A stretch of DNA of 64,000 bases from Verticillium longisporum (taxonomy: Eukaryota; Ascomycota; Sordariomycetes; Glomerellales; Plectosphaerellaceae). A model generated the notes under the pieces. That model had not been told where the DNA came from, did no database searches, and saw nothing but the letters and a program-made list of their open reading frames with translations. Location: assembly GCA_019188255.1 (NCBI GenBank), contig JAETXT010000006.1, forward strand, positions 3,658,001 through 3,722,000, read 5' to 3'. The position numbers and the translations under genes were made by a program. Below are positions 35,711 through 46,771 of the stretch, in pieces; position 1 is the first letter of the stretch, and each line of letters begins with the position of its first letter.

Positions 35711-36655
35711 GGTGACTGTGCAGCCTCGGACGTGGAGAGGTCGGGAGGGTGGGATGAGAAAGGCGCGTCGGGATGTGCGTCTGTGGAGGATGCAATGGTA
35801 GGGGGAGGAGGCGGAATAGTGTACAATTGACGCTGTCGGGTGGGTGATGATGTCTACGTTTCTGGGTAGACCGTGCCTGGTGCTCGGTGGAAGCTCGTCG
35901 CTCTTCGCGGAGCTTTATTAATCATACCGCCAAAGTGGATGATGCGCATCCCCCAAAATTTGACGACACTGGCAGTATTGCTGGGTGAACCTCGGATGAA
36001 GGGGTGAGCTAGCCGCGCCAGGTTAGCGGAGGGTGGCATGAGGCTGCCGTGCCTACGTACCTTCTTCCTCTGATCAAGAGCTACCTTGCCAGATGAGCCT
36101 TGCAAGGGGCCATATGCTCAACTGCAACAAATGAGCAGTATTGTCTTTGCTTATTGCATCATACCCTATTTACCTTGTTAGACTTACATGCACTCCCCTC
36201 CTCCATTCCCTTCGGACGTTTGAGTCGCATGCGAGCGTGTACCAACACTGTAGGGATTTTAGTGGACGCTGTGCTAATGTGCGTCTGCGGGGAAGAGAGC
36301 AGTAGCGACCCCACAATGCAGGACTGCAGGTGCACCTCACACGCGCAGATGCCGTGGCTCAGAGCAGGTCAGAGCACGTTGGAAAGGTCCGAGTGACAAT
36401 GATGGTACATTCGTCCATCCATACATTCCGGCCACTACTTTCTGAGCACCCGAGCCGACTTCATCAGAGTACGACCTAGCGTTATCCCCTCTTTCATCTC
36501 TCGACCAGCCTCCTCTCACTACCAGGCTGCCTCCTTGACTCTATTCACGCTTCACTTGGATACCCCTCCTCATTATCCCCCTACTCTCCTCCTCCTCGGA
36601 CTCTTCATCCTCCTCCGCGGAAGTCACCTTCACCCGCCGCACCGATATCATCATC
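35711..36655. promoter_or_regulatory. Divergent promoter region, Lon (minus) and small coiled-coil gene (plus)
   Basis: A 945-bp stretch between two start codons on opposite strands, so it must hold both promoters. Pyrimidine-rich sequence lies just before 36656 (e.g. CTCTCCTCCTCCTCGG), common in leaders of fungal genes. I assign no specific factor site. Confidence 0.5.
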
Positions 36656-37159
36656 ATGCCCTCCTCCTCTGTGTCTTCCGGCCTCTCCAAGCTTACCCTC
36701 GACAACAACAAGTCAAAGCCCAAGGCAAAGCAGCCCGTGGCCGACTCGTGGGAAGACGAAGACTCGGCCTCCGACTCGGAAGCACCAGCACCCCCTGCCG
36801 TCAACTCGGGCGCCCAGGCACCGCCCCCGACGCCCATCTCGCCAACGCACCGGTCTTCCGGCACCACGCGCCAATGGGCCTCCATGAGCACCGACGCCGG
36901 CTTCGGCCCCGGCCCCGGCCCGCGCTCCCCGCTGTCTCCCGACGCTGAACGCCGTCGGCCCGAGAAGACGGACGCTGTGGCGCGGAGACTCATTGCCGGT
37001 GCGCTGGGCGTCAAGGCGCCCAAGATGACCGAGGAGCAGCGGGCGTACGAGAAGAGCGTCAGGGAGCAGGAGCGCAGGAGGCGCGACGCTGAGAAGGAGC
37101 GAGAGAAGAGAGCCCAGGAGGAGGCTGAGCGGGCCAAGGCCGCTGTGTGGGAGGACTAA
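36656..37159 (+). CDS. Small conserved-looking hypothetical protein with C-terminal charged helix
   Basis: Intronless frame of 167 aa from MPSSSVSSGLSKLTLDNN to a TAA at 37157-37159. The first ~100 residues are Ser/Pro/Asp-rich and probably disordered, with an acidic DSWEDEDSASDSE patch. From about residue 115 an Arg/Lys/Glu-rich helix (MTEEQRAYEKSVREQERRRR onward) runs almost to the end and could form a coiled coil; the protein ends AAVWED. The ATG is preceded by ATCATC and codon use is strongly GC-ending, as in neighbouring genes. I recognise no domain and give no function. Confidence 0.7.
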   Translation: MPSSSVSSGLSKLTLDNNKSKPKAKQPVADSWEDEDSASDSEAPAPPAVNSGAQAPPPTPISPTHRSSGTTRQWASMSTDAGFGPGPGPRSPLSPDAERRRPEKTDAVARRLIAGALGVKAPKMTEEQRAYEKSVREQERRRRDAEKEREKRAQEEAERAKAAVWED

Positions 37160-37382
37160 CTAGAAGAAGGCCGCTGCGAGTCACAGTTTTTCGATGCATT
37201 ACGATCAAGATCTATTCTTCGGGGGCGATGTAGCTAGATCAACTGAGGATACTCGCTTGGCCCTCGCTGAAGGGTGTGCAGCCACGATTGAAGAGGTTCT
37301 TCAGATTATCACAGTTCCGGGCATAGAAAATCAAAAGCATGCTGCCTGCTAGCCAGCCCACGCTGGACTTTTGCTGAGCGCC

Positions 37383-38240
37383 TCAGCGACCGGCTGCCTG
37401 CCTCTGCAGTACGTCCTTGATGATCGGCCTCTCAGTAACCCGCCGGTGCCATGCCACAAAGTTGGGGTACTTCTTCTCCACCTTCTCATCCCAATCTGAC
37501 TTGAGAATCACGTTCTCGGCCGTGGCGTTCCAGTTGACAAAGGCAATGTCGGCGTACGTGCTGGCCTCGTCAGCATCATGTTCATGGGAGAGCGGCCTCT
37601 CGAGCACGATCGCAAGAAGACGTTGGGGCCAAAACTCACCACTTGTTGCCGACGAGATATTCCTTTCCCTCCAGTAGCTTGTCGAGCACCGAGAGGACGC
37701 GCACCGTCTGCTCGACGTACCGCTCCTTGGCCGAGGGGAGGTCCTCGGGATGGAACTTGGCGAACCACACAGCCTGGCCAAAGTAGGGCCCCTGGCCCGA
37801 GGCCTGGAAGTGGAGGAACTGGCGAAGGTGGTGCTTCTCGGGGAAGCTCGAGATGCTGAGCTTTTCCTCCTTGTCGTACGTTTCGATGAGGTACTCGATG
37901 ATGGCACCCGACTCCCAGAGCGTGATGTTTGTGTTGGGGTCGACAATGGTGGGCACGCGGCCGTTCGGGTTGAGGAGGGTATAGGGCTCCTGCTTGACGA
38001 CGGAGAAGTCGACGTTTTCCTGTGGCCGCGTCAGAAGGTTGCTCATCATGTGGACAGCTCAGACACAGGCGGTGGGGGAGGGCGCTGACCGTCACATAGG
38101 GGACGCCGAGTTCTTCCAGGATCATGACGACCTTCCACGGATTGGGTCCGGCTGCGAGGCAGGTCAGCATTGATTGCTACCATGAAGTGTCCCATGTTCC
38201 TACCATGTCCATAGAGCGTAATAGGCTTGAGTGAAGACAT
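37383..38240 (-). CDS. Glutathione S-transferase, Ure2/GstA-like
   Basis: Four exons, 38240-38204, 38151-38090, 38019-37640 and 37560-37383, join in frame to 218 aa. The introns are 52, 70 and 79 bp. The N-terminal thioredoxin-like glutathione-binding domain has SSLKPITLYGHAGPNPWKV, NPNGRVPTIVDPN with the cis-Pro of the G-site, and LWESGAIIEYL with the Glu-Ser pair that binds the glutamyl part. The C-terminal all-helical domain includes GPYFGQAVWFAKFH and KCTYADIAFVNWN. This is the layout of the fungal Ure2p-like class, which conjugates or reduces electrophiles and peroxides with glutathione in the cytosol. The very short first exon (37 nt) is needed to supply the start of the first beta strand. 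Substrate cannot be told from sequence. Confidence 0.92.
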
Positions 38241-39125
38241 GTTGGATGCCAAAGAGATGTGTTGTAGCTAAATTGGGGATCGGCAGATAATAATTTCTCA
38301 GTATATAAAGGGAATTAGACTACAGTCATAGGGGCGAGTCAACCAGCAACTTTATAGGTTTTCCCTCTCCGATATGGCAGGCATGGTGAACAACCGCTGG
38401 GGCAATGTAGTGTCAGTTTAGCAGTTTAGACCGCTCAATAGCGACTGTAGATCTGCGTTGCATCATCATCATCCATGCTACTCGGCTCGCACCATGATTG
38501 GGTCCTGCGCCGCTGGATATCGGCAACCTCCCGCAGACACACCCCAAACGATAACGCCCAGAAGCCTGGAGCCCCGCTTTAGATGTCCACGGGTGCACTC
38601 TCAACCCCGTTGAAACATCGCGCGCGGTCTACTTGTACATGCGTCAGCCGATGCCAGGTCGCAGCCATATGGCGGCCAAACAGTCGCTGCCGCCAATGGT
38701 ATCAGAGCTCTTGTCGTCACATATTTGCTTTGTCATCTAACCAACCAAATGCGCTGACGGCATGCGTTTTTACGGTTCCCGATAGCCGTAGAGCGTCAGC
38801 CTCAAAGGGGCACACATTTGAAGGCTGCAATCATTGGCTCAACAAAGCTGCGAACGTGTGTCTGTGTAAGTATGTGTGTGGCCTTCGTGGTCTTTGGTAC
38901 TTTTGTGCTGAAAAAGGGGAGGGGGTTTGGCTGGGAATATTGGTAAGCGAAGCAAGACCACAGCTTGCTCATCTGTATCTCTGACACTGGCAATACAGCC
39001 TCCTGCCCGATAGTGTAAGTTTTGCAACAACGTATCACAATGGCAGTGTGTGGAAGGGACGCAATGTTGGCACTGAAATGGTTCAGATCATTGAGAAAAT
39101 GAAACCATCACCAGCAAAAAATTTA
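38241..39125. other. Intergenic, GST upstream region
   Basis: No gene recognised. The sequence next to 38240 should hold the GST promoter; a TATATAAAGG-like box is seen at about 38302-38311, on the plus strand only. Confidence 0.35.
39116..39121 (-). terminator. RNA polymerase III terminator of the tRNA-Arg gene
   Basis: Six A on the plus strand, so T6 on the coding strand, four bases downstream of the tRNA 3' end. This is the usual pol III stop. Confidence 0.8.
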
Positions 39126-39208
39126 ACTCCACGGCGAGGCTCGAACTCGCAACCTTATGATATCTCAATTAGTAGAAGTCATACGCGCTACCATTGCGCC
39201 ACGCGGAG
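39126..39208 (-). tRNA. tRNA-Arg (UCU) with intron
   Basis: On the minus strand the sequence starts CTCCGCGTGGCGCAATGG and ends in CGTGGAG plus discriminator T. The acceptor stem pairs CTCCGCG with CGTGGAG (one G-U). The D arm is GCGC / GCGC, the anticodon stem TATGA / TCATA, and the T arm GCGAG-TTCGAGC-CTCGC. The anticodon loop reads CTTCTA and then an 11-nt insert after position 37, the standard site of tRNA introns, so the anticodon is TCT. The A box (TGGCGCAATGG) and B box (GTTCGAGCC) are intact. CCA is not encoded, as expected in a eukaryote. Confidence 0.95.
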
Positions 39209-39540
39209 CAGGTTTGAAGTGGGATTTCAGACCCTGGGCTTTGCATTATATTCCGCAAAATGCGACTGTCTGGGCTACCCTTGTCTGCCTTTCAGAAGTC
39301 AAGCTTGTATCAGGGTTCAGTGGCCTGTGCATCAAACTACGAGTGCGGCATACCGAGCTCGCTATAGGCCAGGTATATGTCACCGACCGCAACTTCGGGG
39401 TCGGGTATTTGTGGCGCTCCTTGACAATGAAGGCGGGAACTCTGTCCTTCCGTGTTCCGTGATGCCCGTTGCAGACCATCTCCAACGTTTAGTGCATTTC
39501 AAGCCATGTTATTCTGGTCCCAACAATCAAGTGCCCTTCC

Positions 39541-39543
<3 letters not shown>

Positions 39544-39574
<31 letters not shown>
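39544..39574. repeat. 31-base poly-T tract
   Basis: Uninterrupted T run, followed by GGCCGG. Its true length is uncertain given the homopolymer errors elsewhere. Confidence 0.85.
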
Positions 39575-39575
<1 letters not shown>

Positions 39576-41807
39576 GCCGGTCGCAGGTCCACCTTATTTT
39601 GGGTGTTTTGCCTGCTGCAATTGTACCGACTGCTATGGTTGGCCTGAAGAAATGACCTAGGATCCTGAGGAGAGTTCAGTTGTGTTGATGTGCAGTGCAC
39701 ACCATGGAAAAGCTCCTGATTGTTTGTTACCTTTGCGGCTCTTGTCTGGGATGGTTAATTGTGCTTGCACCATGCCATCTGCCGCAAATACGCTTCGTTC
39801 TCGCCGTGTCGATCGTGCATCGCTTGACACGACATATCTAGGCGACCAGTGGTAATGTGAACCGCAAGAATGTAGTTCAAATGTGATGTTAGTCAGCCCG
39901 GCGTGGCTGCGCCCGAAATGAAGCAACTTGAAACACGACAGAGTCAGCCAGGTTTGGCTGCGCCATGCAAATGTGTTCGAATGGCGCCAGGCGTCCGACT
40001 TGCATGCGTGCGTGAAGAGTCAGGGTGCATCGGCATGAATTTCTCGTTCAGGAAGTTGCGAGGTCCAAGAGCAGGGGTATCGTGGAAAAAAGACGCCCGA
40101 AATCCATTGACCCTTATCTGTGCGCCCATATTCACATGCGAGGTGCAAATGGCGAGTGCGAACTCAAGTCCCACATCATTCGCCTTCCTGTAAAGCATCA
40201 TCGTCGCGCGAGAGCCTGACAGCGATGTCTCGATGCCTCGACGCCTTGATGCCCCCCTCAGTTGGGCTTCGTATAGGACGTCAACGGAGCCACGTGCAGT
40301 CCCTGTAGGCATTCGTGTGTTCCACCGGCAGTCCCATCGTGAACCACCAATGAGATTTCTCACGCGCGCCGTGTATCAAACTTGGCGGTGGGCATACAAG
40401 CACGGACTCTAGAGCACCTCGGTGCGACTAGAGAATGCCACATTGACTTTTGAGTGGAGATAAGCCTTGCGGCGGAAGGCAGGGAAATTCCAGGAAACGC
40501 TGGTTATGATCGATGCCCGGGCTTGGTGCAGACTTTGGCCAACGAAGCTCTGCGAGGTTCATCTGTTGGTTGCTTGTTGGTGTGTTGCTGAAGTCGTGCG
40601 AGATCAACGAGCCGAGCACTCCACCATTTCAAATACAACGTTGCTGCTATCAAAGCCCTTCGGCTGCGGGGTGACTCCGTACGATCTCGGTACTGACGTG
40701 CAACTCAGCTCTCCCTTCGCCTTCCTGAGCCTCCCATGTCTCGAGTGGCTGTAGGGCCGATTGATGGTCCCAGCACCAGCAGACATTCGCCAAGGCGTCT
40801 TTTGAGGGAACATTCCACCAAACCACCGAGGGGAGGCTGGCGCCTCAGATGTGTAATAAAGTGCAGTGGTGGCTGCGATGGATGCAGGGCGGAAGAGGGA
40901 AGAGGGGGGAAAAGCAAACTGTATCCGTTGTGACACCAACCAGTGCAGGGGAGGTTGCCCAAGCTTCACGTCCACCAGAGGTATGATGCCTCCTGCCAAG
41001 CCTCAATAGGACTAGCTCAGCGACGGTTCTAACGGGCGGCTTGACCGACCTGCTAGTTTTGGGGGATGAGGCTTTTGGCTGGCGAGAGCCGATGCGTGAG
41101 TGAAGTGCTGGGGGAGAGGTGATCGACTCTTTGTTCGGTGCCGAGTCCATGCGGTGTCCAGTGATGTGCATACTTAACCTGTGTGGGCGTGAGGTGTGAG
41201 GCTGTGTGTCGAGCACGTCATGTCGTGTGCAGGTACACGACCTTCGGCGCAAACTTCATCCTTGCTCCCACCTAATGGTATGGAAGAGAACGACCTGTCA
41301 GACATTTTTTTCTTGGCAGAACAGGATTCAGAATCGATGTGAATCATTCAGCTACTGTCGAATCCGAGGTGTTCTGGGGTGAACCTGGGTAAACAATGGA
41401 GGACTGTTGAGGGTCGAGGGTAGATGATACTTTAGATTGGAGGTGGACCCTCTGGCCCGCCGAGTCGGCATATTACGAGAAGTGAAGACGTTGCGTTGCT
41501 GACGGAGTATCTCTCGATGCACAGGCGAACAGAATGCCGGGTACCTGTGTCTTCGGCGCAAGCACGAAAGGTAGCGAACGTGCGCAGTTCGCTGAAGAAG
41601 TAGCACGGATTGCGGCGTGCACCAGTCTTTAACATTGCGAAACCAGCTCTGAGGTGAAGCAACAATCTCTATCAGGACAGCAACCAAGGGGGCCACTTTG
41701 TAGGCTTGGTTAACACGTTTGCTCTATGGTGGACGCCCATGGTTCGCAGGCCCTGGTTCACATTCGACGCCTAGATGCTGGGCTCACCCTAAAGCTTGCT
41801 CACATTG

Positions 41808-41837
41808 CCTTACCTAGGTAAGGTAGGTAGGTATACC
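41808..41837. repeat. TACCTAGGTA-type repeat motif
   Basis: TTACCTAGGTAAGGTAGGTA followed by GGTATACC, an intergenic copy of the same palindromic family. Confidence 0.75.
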
Positions 41838-42911
41838 TCATCTTCGAGTTTGGCATCAAAAGTACGGAGATGCCTGGCCTCGAAACCTTGAGGCCGTGTG
41901 GTACCATTGAGATGCTGGCGCCCGATTCGGTGGTGGAAGTACTGCCCCAGTCTCGAGGTGGGAAACCCCATCCCCAGCCGCCCCTGCCATCGCACCCCTG
42001 GCTTCTTACTGGCTCCTGCCCTCTGGCTGCTGGTGGCGGCTCCCCCCCCCCCCATTGACCCTCGAACCCTCGACCATTCATTCAGTCCGCTGCTGCCCTG
42101 TGGATGGAACCCAGCCAGAAAAGAAGCTATCCAGTCCAATGCGCTTTCCTCCTCACTACAGGTGCCTGCTCCTCCTTCCCTCCCCTTCCTCCACCGTCAC
42201 CTCCTTACGACACACGACTCGCCGACCCGGGCTTCCGACCCGACTTCATCAATCGCACGCTGCAAAGTGAAATCGTCAATTTCAACTTTTGCTGCAGACC
42301 TTCTCGTTGGAACCTGCTTGCTCCGTCGGCCATACTCACACCCAGCCAGAGTCGACTACTCCTCCCCTGCATTTTCGCATCTTCGAACTGCTGACCACGT
42401 ATTACCCACTTTCGTCCGCTAGTCAGCCATCCCGAGACGGAACGTAGCAACCTGACCAACCGACCCCCTTCCATTCCTACGAAGCTATCTAGATCGATCA
42501 TTGAGGTCGCCGAAATTCATCAATTCATTTGCTGGCTGAGGTAGCGCAGCATCCGTACCTGGACACGGCCCCCCCGTATCTCACGATACCCGACAGCCGA
42601 CGTCGCAAGGCGCCACTCCAAGTAGCTACGTTGCTCGTCTACATTGATCGCTGTCCAACATTCAAAACACCATCGCAATTCGTGTCACCTCTTATCTGGA
42701 TAGTGGCGGACGAACAATCAATACTTGTTCCGCCCCTGTCTCGTCGCCCTCGTCGTTCCGCTGAGGCCGCCTGCGATGGGCATGTGAAGGCGATTGGTAC
42801 TGCGACAGACACGCCCACACTTGGATGCTGCAACATCCCCCGTGGAATCAATCGATCGAACTCTTTACAACGTACTAACGCTCCTCCCATCGCTCGACTT
42901 CTGACGTCAAG

Positions 42912-44265
42912 ATGGGTTCGTGCATGAGTTCAAATAATGAGGAGGTGGACCAAAAGAAGAAAAGCCAGGCCATTGATCGGCAATTGGAGGAGGATTCTAG
43001 ACGACTTAGGCGCGAGTGCAAGATTCTTCTCCTTGGTAAGTTGGCATATCAAATAACACTCTGCATTTCATATCCATCCTGCTCACGCAACTTTTGAACA
43101 GGTTCCGGCGAGAGCGGCAAGTCAACGATCGTCAAGCAGATGAAGATCATACATCTGAAGGGATACTCCGAAGACGAACTTTATAATTACCGACCAACGG
43201 TCTTTAAGAACCTTGTCGAATGCGCAAAAGCTGTCATTCTCGCCATGCGCCAGTTCGAGCTGGATCTTTCTACCCCCGAGAACAAGGAATACGCCGACTT
43301 TCTCATGGACTACACAGTCGAGTCTGGTCCCCAAGCACACATTGACCCACAGATCGGCCTAGCAATACAATCGATATGGGGGGACCCGGCAAAGGACCAA
43401 TTGATGGAGAGACAGACCGAATTCTATCTGATGGACTCAGCAGAATAGTGAGCCTTCCGTCAGGACGCTTCAGATGTGACCTGGTGGCTAACCATCGACG
43501 TTTAGCTTTTTCCAGGAAGTCATGCGAATAGTTGCGCCAGATTACCTTCCCAGTGAGATGGACGTGCTCCGAGCTAGAACCAAGACGACAGGCATCTACG
43601 AGACACGATTCCAAATGGGTCAACTCAGCATCCAGTAAGGGTTCCTCGAAGTGCCGAGTACATGTAGTCGGCATGCTGACTGTTGATGTAGCATGTTTGA
43701 TGTCGGAGGTCAGCGTAGCGAGCGGAAGAAGTGGATACACTGCTTCGAGAATGTAACGTCGATTATCTTCTGCGTTGCCCTCAGCGAGTACGATCAGGTG
43801 TTGCTAGAAGAGAGCAGCCAGGTGAGCCGCAGCTCCAGACACCGCTGTGAGCAAGGCGTGCTGACAAGACCAGAACCGCATGATGGAGAGCTTGCTCCTT
43901 TTCGACTCCGTGGTCAATTCTCGGTGGTTTATGAGGACGAGCATCATCCTGTTTCTAAATAAGGTTGACATTTTTAAGCAAAAGCTCAACCGATCGCCAA
44001 TGGCAAATTACTTCCCGGATTACTCGGGAGGCAACGATGTCAACAAAGCAGCCAAATACTTGCTGTGGCGCTTCAACCAGGTCAACAGAGCGCATCTGCA
44101 CCTCTATCCCCAGTATGTCGATCTAGCCCTGAACAGACGTTGGATATTTGCTGATCTCCTTTCAGTCTCACGCAAGCGACGGACACGTCAAATATTCGTC
44201 TGGTCTTTGCAGCGGTCAAGGAGACGATTCTCAACAATGCCCTGAGAGACTCGGGTATTCTCTAA
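42912..44265 (+). CDS. gna-3: Heterotrimeric G protein alpha subunit, group III (GNA-3/MagA-like)
   Basis: Six exons (42912-43035, 43102-43447, 43506-43634, 43692-43821, 43874-44112, 44166-44265) give 355 aa in one frame. N-terminal MGSCMSS supplies Gly2 for myristoylation and Cys4 for palmitoylation. GTPase motifs: P-loop GSGESGKS (42-49), switch I Arg181 in RTKTTG, DVGGQ with Gln207, NKVD (about 272-275) and TQAT near the C-terminus. The protein ends ALRDSGIL. The run [20 protein letters not shown] through the [19 protein letters not shown] region and the SSNNEE start match the group III class (Neurospora GNA-3, Magnaporthe MagA) rather than GNA-1 or GNA-2. These proteins work with a sugar-sensing GPCR to raise cAMP through adenylyl cyclase and control conidiation and carbon responses. 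The glycogen phosphorylase gene follows on the same strand, 2.5 kb downstream. Confidence 0.96.
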
Positions 44266-46771
44266 TGGAAAGGCGCGCGTTTCCGGCCCGCCGAAGATTG
44301 ATGATGTCTTGACAAGACGTTTCTTATGTTTTTCCATGTCAGCGATTACAGCATTGCCCGGCGTTGGGGCGGAAAGACTGCTGGCGGCGTTGGCGTTTCG
44401 TTTGGCTCCACGCTCTCTACACACGCGACATGATAGTGAGATCTTTGGAGTAGTCCGATTGGGTGGGTTATTTGCATTCCTTACCCCGAGAGATCTCGGT
44501 GTGAGGAATGGCCCAAAGTGGGTTCCCAATGTGTGCGCTGGGGCGGCTATGTCGTGGCGGAAGCTACGGAGGGGCTCTCGACACCGAGAACGGCACAGTC
44601 CTCTGCCTTCAAATGTTTTTATTAGCGAAAAGCCCAACATCCAAGGGCGCAGCGCTTGGTGCGAAGACCAGCGGAGGGGAGGCCCTGAGTGTCATGTGAG
44701 GCTATCATGGTGCCTGGCGTGACGAGATCAAAGCGTTGATATTTTGGTCAGCGTGTTAGGGGGCCGAACAACTTTGAGACTCCACGGACCAACAGCGAAG
44801 TGAACAATTCTTTCTTCTCCTCTTGTTTCTCCATGTGTCAATGACTTGGTGGGGTGCTGAGAAGTGCTTTAAATCGAGACAGCCCGACAGGGGACTGTCG
44901 CGTAGGATCGTTGGTAGGTAAGGTAAGGTAGCGAAGGGTTGATGGTCTTTAGAGGGGCTCACAGTGAGGAAAAGTTTCCAAGAGGAGCTTGTGTGGGGTC
45001 AATGGAGCCCTCAAGCTCCAGGCGCCCGCAATACAACCAAGCTCTTCCCTGTCCGTGGACAGCTCGCCTCGGCTCAGCTCCCACTTTGCCCTCCCTCGCT
45101 CACTTTTCTCCATTCCTGACCATAATGAGTGGAAGGATGGTCGGTGCTTACAGTTACTGTACTCGTCATTCTGACCAACAATCAGTTCCGGCGGCCCCGG
45201 TCCCACTGAGGCTCCATGCATCTCAATGAAGTCCTGGCACGACCAGTACCAGCGCCAGCGCCAGCACCGTCGATGTGGATAGGTAGAAAGGTAGGCTCCC
45301 AACACAGGCGGGTCTATTACGGGTCTGGCGGGGGAGGGGGCCAAACAACGCACGCCAACAAGCACGCCCCAGGATGCATGCAGAGCGAAGAGGAACGAGT
45401 CGAGCTACTCGTGTCAAGACGCGAATGTGGTTGGGTTCCTCTGTTCCTCATGGGAGGGTGTCCTGTCCTGCACCTTGCCGCTGCCTGACATCGCAGTATG
45501 GGCATTGACTGGAAATTGCCATGGGGCGTGAAACGAAGACATGCAAAGGGAGTCGTCACCCCGCATCATGGCTCCCAGACTACCATGCAAGTGCAGCATG
45601 AACAGCAAGTACGACGGTTGGAGGGGAGGCAGGGTGAGGTCATATCGGCTGAGGTGCTTGTGCCCGCTGCTACCGATGCTGCTCTGCCTGTTATTCTCCG
45701 CATGCTTTCCCGTGCCTACCTGAGTGGGTAGATACCCAGCTCCCGTGCCTTGACGGCGCATTGTTCGTGCTCGGTAGGTACCTTACCTGGCTTGCTAAGA
45801 ATAAACGCGGTCAAGGGGGTGGTGCCATCGTTCGAGACCCAGTGCCGACCCGCTCGCCAGGAAGATACCTGAAGCAGCAGCAACCAGACACATGGTGTGA
45901 GACGGCGTCCATTTCTGATCTGATCTGATCTGGGTTGGTCTGGCCACCACCACGGCCACGGCCACGGCCACCCAGCCAGCCCGGTCGGCTTGGTTGACTC
46001 GACCGCGACGCTACCATCATCTCGCCTGCAGCAAGCAGCTTGGTAGCTTCGCTTCCGCTTCTTAACCACGCCTCCCCGCTCCATTCCTCGCTGTCATTCC
46101 TCCCCCCTTTCCTCTCCCAGTCCGTTTGCTCAACACCAATCGGCCCCGAAAGCATCACCAGCAGTTCATCTCTTTACTTTACCTCCGGGGCCGTCTTGCT
46201 GAGTAGGACCACTGCTCAATCGCCCAAGTCCCCTCGCTACCTACCTCACAGAGTAAGTCTCTCTGACTTCAAATGCCCCTCACCCAGACTTGCGTGATCG
46301 ACCACCGAGCTCGGCAACGCCGGCGCCATATCTCTTTCTGTCTCGAGGTCAGAGAGCATCGCCTTGAACAGCAATGGCAATCATTTTCTTATACAACTGC
46401 CATCTGAAGGGGGGGGCTGCCTCTTCTTACTGAGCTTGTTGGCACTTCTTTGAGTGGGCACGCAGTCATCAGAGAGCTCTCCGTCTGACGAGCTACCTCA
46501 ATCAAGTGTCGAACCCCCGCCCTTCCCCGCCACAGCCAAACAGCTCAGCTCAAGCTCTCGACAACGCGGCTGGCTGCGCGACAAGCTCTCCTACTTGAAG
46601 CCACCTGCAGAGTGATATCGCCCTACTTTTCAGAGGATCAATAGGCTATGCAACTGCTTACTCCTGAACGGCAAGATAGTTGTAACGCCATCGTCCAGGC
46701 GCTGACGTGTGTGATAAGCAGACTCCCCCAAACCGCCTAGCAGTCATTATCCGTTTGGCAAGTCAACCAAC
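44266..46771. other. Intergenic, gna-3 3' region and gph1 5' region
   Basis: About 2.5 kb with no supported gene. TACCTAGGTA-type motifs lie at 44911-44932 and 45773-45789. A GATCT repeat (about 45916-45931) and a CCACGG repeat (about 45951-45972) stand 0.8 kb before gph1. The last ~600 bp is probably the leader and promoter of gph1. Confidence 0.45.

Larger units (their letters stand above)
39209..42911. other. Long intergenic region, poly-T tract and gna-3 leader
   Basis: About 3.7 kb without a supported gene. It contains a 31-base T run at 39544-39574, a TACCTAGGTA-type motif at 41808-41837 and a run of C at about 42044-42054. From about 42.1 kb the sequence is pyrimidine-rich, as in fungal promoters and leaders, and likely serves gna-3. 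Confidence 0.4.

Noticed and set aside
39126..39574. tRNA plus poly-T tract as a SINE
   Set aside because: The T run lies upstream of the tRNA on the tRNA's own strand, the tRNA folds perfectly with an intron and has its own terminator, and no target duplication is seen.
39890..39990. Imperfect direct repeat of about 22 bp (GTCAGCC..GGCTGCGCC)
   Set aside because: Two short diverged copies with no element around them; could be chance.
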